Assembly: GCA_902702965.1 (NCBI GenBank)
Contig: CACRXP010000171.1
Location: 285,051-349,050, forward strand
Length of the DNA: 64,000 nt
DNA from: Spirometra erinaceieuropaei
Lineage: Eukaryota; Platyhelminthes; Cestoda; Diphyllobothriidea; Diphyllobothriidae
Reading direction: 5' to 3'
The translations under genes and the position numbers were made by a program. Each line of letters begins with the position of its first letter. Position 1 is the first letter of the stretch. Below are positions 53,025-63,474 of this stretch, piece after piece. Under the pieces are notes generated by a model. The model had not been told where the DNA came from, searched no databases, and was given only the letters and a program-made list of their open reading frames with translations.

Positions 53025-55860
53025 CAGGCCAAATTGAGAAGAAGCCATTGTGCTCTGATTCTCAGTCCTCCATGTCAAACAAACACACACAGGGCTGACT
53101 GCGAAGTCCGACTTATCCTGTCAGTTTTTAACTTTCTCATCCACGACTTTTAGGATCCCGTGACAGCTTCATGCCCATCAGATTGTGTAAAATGAAGGAT
53201 ACGCGCTGAGAACGTCAATCTCGCTCTCTTGTGACCTCTAAGAGATAGTGAGCTTGAGCAACACCTATCGCACCCTGTTCGCCTTCCACATCTTGGCCCG
53301 GTGTTAAGACATAGTCAAGAAGACCGATGGAAGAGGACACAGGCGGCTGGTGGGACCGCAGCCCTCCCTAGGTGTGCCACCACAACCGGCTCGGATGCCA
53401 CGGAGTGGGAGTGCCACAAAGGCCACATTAAGAAGGAGCCGCTGCGACCAATTGGCCACTCGACACAAACATACATAACTGAGCCGACTGCGTGGTCCAA
53501 GTTATCCCGTCAGTTGGCAACCTTCCAAGTCGCCCACCATGATAGCTTCAGGCGCGTGAAATTGTTTTTGATGAGGAAAATGCGTTGAGTCGTCGACCCC
53601 ACACTCCCTCCCCATTCCCAGGCTCCAGCCCCTGTCGGAACCAGTTAAATGTCTGATGCCGGCATTGGGCGCTGTGGATCGTTCTCCCGCACCGCAGGCA
53701 CGACCAGGAATACACACACAGTTAGGGATGCGTCTCGCACCTCATATGTGTGCTATTAAGAAGGAGCCACTGCAGCCTGGCTCTCAGTCCCCCAGCTAGC
53801 CAATCAAATCACAAAAGCGCAAATGGGTGCAAATGGGTTGACAACCTTCCACGCCACGGCTTTTCGGGTACGGTGTTAGAACCATGCGCGTCAGTAAGCG
53901 GCAACCTGACTCACTCTACCCTGAGGACAGCTCGTTTGCGGGTACCATACACGCAACACGGCCCCCATAGGCACACCGCAGGATGTCAAACATAAAGGGG
54001 GTAGACCGCTTGGATCACAAATGTGGCAGAGAAGCCAAGAAGTCACTAGCATGAGACGTGCCTGTGATGTGGGATTTGGGAAGCATTTTTGCGCGGCGCA
54101 TGCGTTGACTAAGGAACTTGTAGTGGTGAGGTCATGACTGTGGTGACTTACCACAGGTTTTCGTAAATATTCATGCGGCCGAATAGGTGCGTGCGATGGT
54201 TGAATGCGGGAGGGCAGTACTGGCGATTGAGATGTTGTCAGCGGATGTATGTCGGCGCTCCACGCCCTGTTTCACCAGTCTCTGTGCGATGGGCTCGCAA
54301 GTGACCAACCAGGCCACGTGTCTACCAAGCTTCACGACCTGCAAATGCAGCAGCCAATTTCGCATAGTCTCTCCCCACCCTTCTATCAGGCACAACTTAC
54401 ACTGACAACACTTGTCCTAACCCGAGATAGCGGATTGGGGCGTCCAGCTCACCTAATTACCCATTCTTTTGTCATTTTGCATGTCAAGTTAAAGAGCCCT
54501 CGCCATCTTGGTCGTTGTAGCGTGCTGACTCCGACGCGAATACGACCAGTCGGGAATGCAGCGCAATTAAGGATGCTTTCTGCGCACTCTGCTGCGTGCA
54601 TTTTGTTTCCTGTGTCAGGGACGCTCAGTGTGCTGGCTGACACCTTGTCCGAAGTCGAGATAGATGTCGTAAACAATAGCCAACGCACTCGCTTCAGATA
54701 CGCTTACCGGAGCTAGGAGGGCCTATTCGAATTTACACGTGTGCCGGAACATATGACAGTTTGACCACAAAACATTGGGGTGGTGACAGTGGTCCAGTTG
54801 TGCGACGAATGCCGACAACAGGGTCCGCCAGCGCACACCAAAATGTTGGCATTTGTTACTGTGCACAGATAACGTCTGCCAGAGTCCAATGTGACCCCCG
54901 TGTTGGTCCAGCGCATCTAACGCGTGGCCCGTTTGGAGGGCACACACGATAGTTCGACCATCGACTTCGATGATGTCCACCGTGTGCCCCACATTTTCAG
55001 CAGCAATGGGAGCAGGGACGGTGACTTACGCAGTGGTTTATAGTGCCGGCAGACTTGAGTAGCATCTACCTACACTCTCTCCTCCTCCCCCGTCTGAGCC
55101 CGGTGTCAAGATAGAGTCAAGAAGACCGGAGACGAGGGAGGCCGCAGGTGGATGGCTCGGACGGATCCTCACCTAGGCGTTCTACCCCACCCCTGGTCTA
55201 CACAACAAATGACCAGGATTTTCGCCAACACAACAGAGATTTGGAGGCTGGAACGGCCGAAGCCGCACCTAGGCGTGCCGCCGACACCTGGCTCGGATCC
55301 CACACTGTGGTGGGAATGCCATAAAGGCCACATTAAAAAGGAGCCATTGCAGCCTGACTCTCAGACCGCCTCCAGTGAAGGAGGAGGTCCAAGTTACCCC
55401 GTCAGTTGGCAACCTTCCAAGCCACGGCTTTTAGCGCACCGTGATAGTTTCAAGCGCGACAGATTGTTTATAGTGAGGAGAAAGTGCGCTGAGTCGTCGA
55501 CCTCACTCTTCCTTCCTACTCCCACACCCCAGCCGCTGTCCGAGCCGGTCAGCAGACTGGAGTGGGGAATGGGCGCGGTGGCTGTCATGGTCGACTGACC
55601 ATGACTGCGCGCGCCACGGCACGACTTGACCCCCCATACACACAACACCAGGATTTCACACAACGGGGCTTGAACGGCGTGTCTCTAACTTGCATGAGTG
55701 CCGTGGAAGGTGCTGTTTCAGCCAGTCCCCGGCCCACCAGTCCGCCACTCCACACAACACACACAACGCGACGAACTGCGTGAACCGAGAGCGGGCGTCA
55801 ATCAGCAACCATCCTATCCACGACACTTGACGTGTCGGGATAGTTTCGGACTCAAGTCAC
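53025..55860 (+). repeat. GC-rich tandem repeat array
   Basis: A unit recurs with markers in order: CCCGGTGT-AAGA then AGTCAAGAAGACCG; ACCTAGG-GT-CC; GAGTGCCACAAAGGCCACAT; AAGAAGGAGCC-CTGC; CAGTTGGCAACCTTCCAAG; CCACGGCTTTTAG; and a GTGATAGTTTCA block. The GTGATAG-like block starts near 53160, 53539, 53873, 55441 and 55833, so adjacent units are about 335-395 bases apart. A minus-strand LINE tail (54150-54420) interrupts the array. Frames here resemble coding only through composition. Confidence 0.7.
54150..54420 (-). mobile_element. LINE 3' zinc-finger tail fragment
   Basis: The minus strand carries CACAGAGACTGGTGAAACAG and GCATTCAACCATCGCACGCA in the same order as 56040-56170. The reading resembles the finger tail (H-x-GLVGHLRxHRTETG) with frameshifts. 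It is a short, diverged second copy of the 3' end of the element at 55860-58980. Confidence 0.6.
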
Positions 55861-56029
55861 CCGTGCAGCCGAAGCCGCATGGGGACCGAGTCGAGATGCG
55901 GACTTCCCACTTGCGTGGGAGGTGGCAGTTGGGTGCATGAGGTGTGTGAGTGTTGATTTCTGGTGGGGTGATGGTGTTAGGAGGTGTGAATGTGTGGTGT
56001 AACCGGCAGTTGTCTACCGCAGGTCGTCG

Positions 56030-57056
56030 TGGATGCGCATGTGTCCTAATAGGCCTATGCAATGCGTGAAAGTGCGAGGGCAGTGTGGGCAGTTGAGACG
56101 AGCTTGGTGGGTTTAGGAGGGTGCTCCAGGCACTGGTTCGCCAGTCTCTGTGCGATGGAGTTGCAAGTGACCGACCAGGCCGATGTGTGAGGTGAAGGTG
56201 CGTGGAAAGTGTGGGCATGAGAATTCGGCGGTGTCAGTGTCAGCTACAGAGGAGGCGGTGGTGGTGGTGGCGCAGACGGATGGAGCAAGCGTGGGGCTGT
56301 GCACGGTGGGTGTGTCAGGAGTGCAGTCAAGGCCGCTCTCGTGGATGCGCATGTGGCCGAAAAGGCCCATGCGATGCCTGAAGTTGCGAGGGCAGTGTGG
56401 GCAGTGGGGGCGAGTGTGGTGGGTGTTGGTTGGTGCTTCAGGCACTGGTTCGCCAGTCTCTGTGCGATGGATTCGAAAGTGACCGACCAGGCTGATGTGT
56501 GAGGTGAAGGTGCGGTCGCAGTGAGGGCGGGTGTAGTCCTGATCCTCATCGCTGGAATCGTGGGAGGTGGTGGTGTCGCCTGAGCGGCCGTCGTTGGAGC
56601 AGTGGGCGAGGAGAAGGAAGCTATGGAGGAGGAGGAGGAGGAGGAGGAGGGGGAGGAGGAGGAGGAGTGGGCGGAGGAGGAGGAGGATGGAAGTGGTGGG
56701 TCAGAAGAATCGTCAGAGTTAGTTAGCGGCGGAGAGAAGGAGGAAGATGCGGGTGGGGGGACGTTGGTTGGTGCCGTTCGAGAGGCACAGTTGATCCGAA
56801 GATGTCCAACAAGGCCGATTCGAGCCTGGAATGTCCGTTGACATCGAGGAAACGTGGGGAGCGGTTGTGCGGCGGCGTTGCGTACTGGGCGAAGTTGTGA
56901 TTTGCGGGCTTCGCGTTTCGTTTTGGCGGCAGCGATGCGGTTGGCTTCGTAGATCGCAGCGCCTGTCTTCACTGTCCTCCTCCAGGTCGGGCGATCGAGT
57001 GCGAGCTCCTCCCAGTTGGTGGGGTTGATTTGCAGGCGTTTCAGGGAGGACTTCAA
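56030..57056 (-). pseudogene. LINE ORF: C2H2 zinc-finger tail
   Basis: After KDTLKSSLKRLQINPTNWEE comes a first finger FPRCQRTFQARIGLVGHLRI, then a Ser/Pro-rich spacer swollen by a (TCC)n tract (56625-56690), then, in another frame, three or four fingers of the form CxxCxRxFxxxxxLxGHxxxH: RPHCDRTFTSHISLVGHFRI, CPHCPRNFRHRMGLFGHMRI and CPHFPRTFTSHIGLVGHLQL, each followed by HRTETGEPVP or HESG. One finger has lost its second cysteine (CPHF). The array itself looks tandemly duplicated. Function in binding template or DNA is an inference. Confidence 0.75.
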
Positions 57057-57065
57057 CGTATCCTT

Positions 57066-57600
57066 CTAACGGCGAATCTGGCCTCCTTGACGACGAGAAC
57101 CCGTCGCGACGTCTCCGTAGAGGAGTTGTTTGGGTAGTCGCTCGTCGTCCATGCGCACCAGGTGGCCGCTCCAGCGCAGCTGCATTTGTTTCAGTATGGC
57201 GTAGATGCTGGGGATTCCCGTCCGTTCCAGCACATCCGTGTCGGGGATGCGATCCTGCCAGTTTAGCCTCAGGATGCGACGAAGACAACTGAGGTGGAAG
57301 TGGTTCAGACGGCGTGCCTGCTTTGCGTACACCGTCCAAGTCTCCGCTCCATACACTAGTGTCGACAGGATGACGGCCTTGTACATCTTCAGCTTGGTGC
57401 TCAGCTGAAGACCGTGGCCATTCCAAACTGTGCTTTGGAGGCGACCGAAGGCTTGACTGGCTTTCGAGATCCTGTTGGCGACTTCGTCGTCGATCTTGGT
57501 GTTGCGGGAGAGAGTACTGCCCAGGTACGGGAAGTTCTCCACCACTTGCAGTTTGGTTCCGTTCACGCTGATTTGCGGCGGCGCGTTGGGGCTGTGGCTG
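57066..57600 (-). pseudogene. LINE ORF: thumb and C-terminal domain, premature stop
   Basis: [60 protein letters not shown] and [20 protein letters not shown] form the standard C-terminal part of these LINE proteins. The frame ends at TAG (57066-57068) just where the family has an R-Y-K-D-T stretch. A single base change would explain the stop, because the frame resumes at once with KDTLKSSLKRLQ at 57056. Confidence 0.88.
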
Positions 57601-58129
57601 AGTTGGGTGGCGGTTGATGCATCACCACCGTCTTCTGCCTGTTGATGACCAGCCAAAAGTTCTCGCAGGTGGCTGAGAACAGGTCCATACTTCGTTGCAT
57701 CTCCTCTTCCGAGGTGGTGTTTAGGGCGCAGTCGTCGGCGAAGAGGAGTTCGTGAGCGGTGGTTGTGGATGCGCGCGATTGGAAGTGCATCCGCCGTTGA
57801 TTCAGGAGGCGACCGTCTGTCCTGTAGGCGATGCGGGTCCCGGGGCGTTCGTCGCGGTAGGCATCCATCAGCATGGCAGAGAACAGAAGACTGAAGAGTG
57901 TTGGCGCCAGCACGCATCCCTGCTTCACTTCGTTGGTCACTGCGAATGCCTCTGAGACAGCTCCGTTGTCCGTGACTCGCGCCATCATACCGTCTTGCAG
58001 CTGACGCACCATCTGAGTGAATCGCTCCGGACAGCCGAATTTCTGCATGATCTTCCACAGTCTTTCACGATTCACCGTGTCGAAAGCTTTCGTCAGGTCC
58101 ACGAAGGTAGAGTACAGGTGGGTCCTCAT
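57563..58129 (-). pseudogene. LINE ORF: RT catalytic palm
   Basis: [20 protein letters not shown] carries the first catalytic Asp. [20 protein letters not shown] and [11 protein letters not shown] follow, the latter being the FADD catalytic motif. [16 protein letters not shown] is the post-catalytic block. A frameshift near 57590 moves the product into the frame of 57066-58058. The catalytic residues are intact. Confidence 0.9.
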
Positions 58130-58403
58130 CTCTTGACACTTCTCCTGAAGTTTTTCGGGCGGCGAAAATCATATACGTGGTCCTACGATGACGACGGAAG
58201 CCGCATTGACTTTCCGGCAGAAGGCCATGTTCCAGATGGTTATTGAGGCGGTTGAGAAGGATGCGGGCGAAGATCTTCTCGGCGATATTCAGCAGGGAGA
58301 TGCCGCGGTGATTGTCGCAGACTTGGCGATTCCCTTTGCGCTTGTAGAGATGCACGATTGTTGCGTCTTTGAAATCTTGCGGGACGTCACCTTGGCACCA
58401 CAT
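58065..58403 (-). pseudogene. LINE ORF: RT blocks 1-3
   Basis: WCQGDVPQDFKDATIVHLYK, NHRGISLLNIAEKIFARILL and PESQCGFRRHRRTT correspond to RT fingers (I-x-L-x-K-x-K, R-G-I-S-L-L, Q-C-G-F-R). A frameshift near 58140 moves the product to the frame at 57563-58129. Confidence 0.85.
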
Positions 58404-58478
58404 CTCCTGGAAGAGCGCAGTCAGGTGATCCGGCAGTTGGGGACCTCAGCGCTTGTAGACCTCAGCAGGGATTGCGTC

Positions 58479-58973
58479 CTATCCGGGTGCTTTGCCGCTG
58501 GAGAGTTGCTGCACGGCCCTGATGGTCTCCTGGAGAGATGGCGAGAGGTCGAGATCCACGTTGGTCTCCACTTGCGGCAAACGCTCGATGGTGGCGTCGG
58601 AGATGACGGAGGGGCCGTTGAGGACGCCTCGGAAATGCTCGGCCCATTGCTGTAGTATTTGCGTCTTCTCAGTCAGGAGTGTGTTGCCGTCGGCGCTGAG
58701 GAGAGGAGCAGTGCCCTTCGTCGGCGGACCGTAGACAGCTTTGTTCGCAGAGAAGTTCTTCCATTCGTTGCGGTCCAAAATGTCGTTATTTCCACTGCAG
58801 CGTTTTTTCACTTGCACGTCCACACCGCCTGTCTGGAGTCTGTGGGACACCATGCCGGATCGTGGCTGCGAGCTGTAAGTGCTACACGGTGCCTCTGTTC
58901 GCCTGCAAGGCGAGCAAACAATCAGCCTACGAGCTTTGGACTTTTCTCCACCTATCCATACGGACTCATCCAC
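58479..58973 (-). pseudogene. LINE ORF: linker and RT entry
   Basis: The C-terminal two thirds have NKAVYGPPTKGTAPLLSADG, EKTQILQQWAEHFRGVLNGP, a series of Leu/Gln-rich residues and AVQQLSSGKAPG, the last being the RT block before the DAIPAE motif. The frame then breaks; DAIPAEVY is in another frame downstream (about 58460-58480). Confidence 0.8.
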
Positions 58974-58999
58974 GGACCAGTGGCGTCAGTCCATCTTCG

Positions 59000-59550
59000 A
59001 GTACAGCTTCAGAGAAGGGTACGGGATACACAGGCATTATTAAGATTTGAAGAGGAAGCACTTCGCGCGTTGTTGTATATATCCAGTAGTGGATATAAAG
59101 TAAGCTGATCCCGGGCCGTTATCTACTTTATAGCTTGATATAAAGTAAGTCCTCTTTGCTTCGAGAAGCTCCATAAAGCCTGAGATTATAGATGACGTTG
59201 CCCATCCCTTACATTCTGATCCTATTTCTGCGAAGTCTTCCCGTCCGAGGCACCGCAGCTTCCGACTTATGTCTTGTCGCACATCGGTTTTTCGAGCTTC
59301 TGCATTGTCCTTCCTGCCGTGCTATCTTACATGTGAAGAGATAGAAATTAAAACTTAAACTGTCCTCATAATAATCTTTCCTTTTGTGTTAAACTGTTTG
59401 ACTCTGGAATAATTTATTAACTTATTTACTGCCCATTGTGAATGAAGACAATTTTTTGCTGCAAATTTTGAATTTATGATTTCAAAATAAAGCGAATTCC
59501 ATTCTCTCTCTGATGTCTATGAAAAAAAGAAGAGGTTCTTCGGAAAAAAC
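59000..59550. other. No gene seen
   Basis: Mixed sequence between the LINE and the next PLE copy; a short tandem-like doublet GATATAAAGTAAG near 59093 and 59138 is visible. Confidence 0.4.
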
Positions 59551-59810
59551 GAGCTGTACTTGTGAATGTTCGAACTGGTGACACCAACCCGTCGTCAAAT
59601 GAAGTGAAGATAAAAGAGAGAGAGAGACGGTCACACTAAACTAGTAGACGCCACAGGACAAACATTGATGGGTGGACCATTAGCGTGTGAGGTTGCATAC
59701 GGGCAGGGAGTCATGCTGGGTTCTGAGCCGGGTGGGGGAGCGAACATTCACGGCCCCTCGTTTTAGAGGGGAGGGAGAATGGTAGGTGGGAGCAATTGCG
59801 GGCGCCTGGA

Positions 59811-60362
59811 TTAGCGGCTGCTGATGCGGCGTGGGCTCGGCTTAGTGAGACGTGATCTTAAACCCTCATAATGGGTGTCTAGGTCAACATGGCGGTTAAT
59901 GCTGTCAGCGTTAGAGTGCCATGCCTCTAAGAATTCTCTCATCCGTCTTGTGGTGGCCGTGGCGATGACCCCGATGTAATTCCAATTAAGACGTTGGTCG
60001 CACTGGAGTGCGTGTGCAAAGACGAGGCACAGTGGGGCACGGCGACGGACAGCTAGTTTGTATGCATTAATTTGAATTTCCAGGCTTCGTCCTGTTTGAT
60101 CGACATATACGCAGGGGCAGTTGGTACACGGAATGCGGTCAATAACGTTAGTCAGCTTCTCTTTGGGGATAGAATCCTGTACTCGAGATAAGGCTGTGCG
60201 TAAAAAGGATAAAGGCTTTGAGCAACGCGGATACTGAATTAATTTTGTCGACGGACGATCGTTTCTGAGGTTTCTGAGAAGGGAGAAGAATTTAGGTGTC
60301 ACGATTTCTCCATTTGAGAAGGGGCAACGAGGTTCTGCCTGACGCCTGATACAGTTCTCCAC
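59811..60362 (-). pseudogene. PLE linker and GIY-YIG endonuclease
   Basis: FFSLLRNLRNDRPSTKLIQY is the linker. The nuclease has IDRIPCTNCPCVYVDQTGRS: the GIY part is changed, and the YCGQTG block reads YVDQTG. MREFLEAWHSNADSINRHVD carries the catalytic Glu and N-R-H motif. The frame ends cleanly at 59811. Confidence 0.85.
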
Positions 60363-60503
60363 AAAACTGATCGGATCGAAATCACCGATACAGATAAGCT
60401 GGCTCTTTCTTCAGGAGATCGTCATTGCTGTAATAACGGTAGGTCCGGTCAGCCGCAAAGTGATTGCTTTTATAATTGAGGATAATCGTAAAATCAGACC
60501 CTT

Positions 60504-60971
60504 TTATATGCCCGATGGTTGCGAGATTATCGTCGTCCAGCCTTTGTTTTTTATGTCAGGCGACGACAGACTGTCTCCTACTGCCTCTTTGCGGGTAAAT
60601 TGTATGGCTGAAAAAACATCATTCAGCCTCTGATGTGGTCTTTCTACTTCGCGGTTCTTTATTACGACGAAGGTGTCGTCGACATAGCGGAGCCACTTTT
60701 TGGGGTTGAGAGTTTGAAAAACCTCATATTCTGGTCGCTGTAGCACTAGTTCAGCGAGTAGTCCGGATATTGGGGAGTCCATTAGACTTCCCTTCACCTG
60801 CTGATAGTACTTATTGTCGAACTTGCAATAGTTCTTAAGGCAGAGTTTGAACAGTTCAATAAGGGGCTGCGCTGGGATATTAACAGGATTGTCCTTTAGT
60901 CGTAGGGCTGCGTAGTCAATTAGCAAATCGTGTGGTATAGAAGAAAATAAGACAACGACGTCAAACGACAA
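60504..60971 (-). pseudogene. PLE reverse transcriptase catalytic part
   Basis: It holds MSFDVVVLFSSIPHDL with the first catalytic Asp, GSLMDSPISGLLAELVLQ (equivalent to GAPMGSPISG with changes at two conserved positions) and LRYVDDTFVVI with the YVDD motif. It is out of frame with the neighbouring parts on both sides. Confidence 0.88.
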
Positions 60972-61453
60972 GAGGCATTAATCAGTGTTTAGATTGAGGC
61001 CTTCGTTCCGGTGGAGGAATTCGTACGAGCTGTTAATGCTGTAGTGAGATCCACGAATTAGCGGCTTCAGATGCTTGTACAACCATTTAGTTAAATCGTT
61101 ATTACGGGATCCGATGAGCAGAACAATAATCCTCAGTAGGGTACCAATTTCGTGAATCTTTGGGGGATCATACGCATGGGCGATACGGGGATCAGTGAGG
61201 TCATCAACTTTGAGTCAACTGAACCTGTGACTTTCAGATGAGCAAGCTCATTAACCTTTTTATGGATAACTGCGGCTCGCTTTTTCGTTAGGACTTCCGC
61301 GAGAATGTTATAGGAAACCGTGTCACTGAAGCTTATAATGGCCTACTTGGCGTAGTCAGTTTTGTCCATGATGACGGTGGCCACTTTTGTCGGCGGGAAC
61401 AGCAACAATATTGTGGTCCGATTTCCGTGATTGCAATCCCTGCGCTTCTTCGG

Positions 61454-61930
61454 TCAATAAAGATTGTTGGTGTCTTTTTGCCGAAGGATACCAGTGGCAC
61501 AGCTGTGTATGTCAGCGCGCTTGTCTTTGGTTAGGATAGAGGTAAGTAGAATGGATTCGAGACCAGCTAGAAAGTTTGTAGGTATAGTATCTGCAGGATT
61601 AAATCCTATTCCCCTAGACAGGAGGTCGATTTCATGCGGTGGGAGATTACTTTTCGAGAAGTTAGCAGATATCGTGGCCATACTTCTTTCATTCATGGGG
61701 CGGAGCAGAGACTGGAGGTTCGTCTGTAGATCAACTGCCTTCTTCAATCTCGCATCGTCGGCTATTTGTGTTTGAGCTTGTTCTTCAATTCTGATTAGAT
61801 TCTTAAGTGGAAATGTTATATCGTATCTTACTAGGTATGGCGGCACGCCTGGGGCAGCTCCAGCCGTGCCAGGAAACCGCGCCCTTCCCCACCGCCGGTC
61901 TTCGTGCCTATGTTCAGACACTGTGTCCAA
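61454..61930 (-). pseudogene. PLE N-terminal region
   Basis: 158 residues. The second half (IADDARLKKAVDLQTNLQSL, then LSRGIGFNPAD and LTKDKRADIHSCATGILRQ) matches the region before the RT in PLEs, equivalent to the LCKGMKYNPSD block of the copy at 591-2462. The first 45 residues look unrelated and may be flanking sequence. Confidence 0.75.
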
Positions 61931-61994
61931 GAAGGGTAGATGAGAGTGCGGTAGAAGCTGTGCAAGTCTACTATCACTGCAAACTAATTTATTT

Positions 61995-63470
61995 GTAAGT
62001 CACCATCCCGAGGCCTATCCTACTGTGAATCACACGATGGACATCGCCAAATCAACAGTCGGAGTATCGTTACCTGCAGGGGAGTAGAAACATCAGGGAT
62101 GTTTGAAACAGTGTGTGATTCCCAGAAATAGAAGTGAAATTTCTTCGAGTTTGGGTTGAATATTAGTATCAAAATTTCAGCTTGTCCCTCAGTTGGAATC
62201 AATTTCTCAAATGCAGTTGTCTTGAGAGAATAATGATCTAGACGAATTAGAAATACCCCATTAGCTTAAGCATAAACCGACTTCGCGTGACACGATGGTG
62301 GCCTTTCGCATATTATAACAATTTGTAATTGTTATTAGCGAAATTTGCAAACATACTGCATCACACACACAGCATCACTTTTCTAGGAGCAACGGGACGA
62401 ACCTGCATTTTTATGAGTGTTTATACCCGGAAACCGGCCAGATGCCGATTCGGTGGTAGTTAAAGAAAATTACGAGCGTACCATTTGTCGTGTATCAACG
62501 GGAATTTTCCTTTGTAAGAGCACCACATTTTCGTTTTGTCGGCAGTAGAGACTGTGTTCTTGAAGGGAGAGTGTATCACAAGTCTTCTTTGGAATTTGTT
62601 CTGTTATGTCTTCCTGTTCTCGAACGCTAAGCACAATTATAGGCGTAACTGCAGATTATTCAACAACTCATTCCTGTTGTGGGACGTACCAGTCTTGCCG
62701 AGAAAGCACGCACACGACACGGCTGTGGGCAAGATCGCTAAAACCCGCCCTCCCCACCCGTGCTCGCTTATCTGTTAGGTGATTGACCACCTAAATCGGG
62801 ACAGACGGGATGTTCGTGTCCCCGACTAAAAGTATAAAAAAGGGCAGTAACAACTAATACCACATTGTCAATAGTAGTTGCAAAATGATCTAGTCGAAAT
62901 GTAATGCAGAAAGGACTAAATATGCTATTCGAAATGACGCGATTAGTTTACAACACGAATAAGAAAACTAACTGCTATGTACCATGTTGAGGCATTTCTA
63001 ATTCTGCAAACAAGTCGAAAGAACTATTCATGTGCGCTTATTTATTTGAATAAAACAGCAGGTTTACGAAAGCGTAACTTTCAACTCTTAAAACTCTTAA
63101 AAGTGTGGAAAAATCAGATATCCTACATAGTTTAAACATAGTTTAAACGGTAATGAATAGGAAACGTCGTGCAGTCTTACAAGTACCTGAGGCAAACTGC
63201 AAGAAACCCCGTAATTCAGACAATCGAGCTTATGGTATTTTGAAGTGTCAGTAAAATTATCTACAGCAATGAGAGAAAAAATACTAACTTTATGCCCAAA
63301 TATGTGTTTTGTCTGCGTTCTGTGGATATATAACATAACAATGACTGAGTAAAGAATAAGGGTCGAGCCCCGGAACACTTCATTCATTGTCCTAAGCTAT
63401 CAGACTCGTGCAGGACTCCATCGTCAAAGGAAGTAGGAGTAATAGGACAAGCGACAGTTATAGGGCGTGT
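61995..63470. other. No gene seen
   Basis: About 1.5 kb. Frames at 62536-62778 and 63097-63387 have no recognisable domain or splice context. Confidence 0.45.
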
Positions 63471-63474
63471 AGAA

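Larger units (their letters stand above)
55860..58980 (-). mobile_element. Non-LTR retrotransposon with C2H2 finger tail
   Basis: The minus-strand element consists of a linker, a complete set of RT blocks, a conserved C-terminal domain ([20 protein letters not shown]) and then zinc fingers. The endonuclease expected at the N-terminus is missing, so the copy is 5'-truncated near 58980. The clade is uncertain: RT style ([28 protein letters not shown]) is of a widespread non-LTR group, possibly RTE-like. It has several frameshifts and one clear premature stop. Its 3' side adjoins the GC-rich tandem repeat. Confidence 0.85.
59555..61990 (-). mobile_element. Penelope-like element, near-full, decayed
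   Basis: The minus strand holds the N-terminal region (61454-61930), middle RT (61380-60972 with PADKS and PPKIHE-like blocks), catalytic RT (60504-60971), linker and GIY-YIG (59811-60362), and a 3' tail (59560-59605; TTTGACGACGGGTTGGTGTC, CCAGTTCGAAC). Frameshifts and lost motifs mark an old copy. Unlike the others, no inverted 5' fragment was found. Confidence 0.88.

Noticed and set aside
55152..55598. 148-residue frame as a gene
   Set aside because: It lies entirely in the GC-rich tandem repeat, and comparable frames appear in other copies only through composition.
56602..56841. Glu-rich plus-strand frame
   Set aside because: It is the antisense of the Ser/Pro-rich spacer of the LINE finger tail, driven by a GGA tract.
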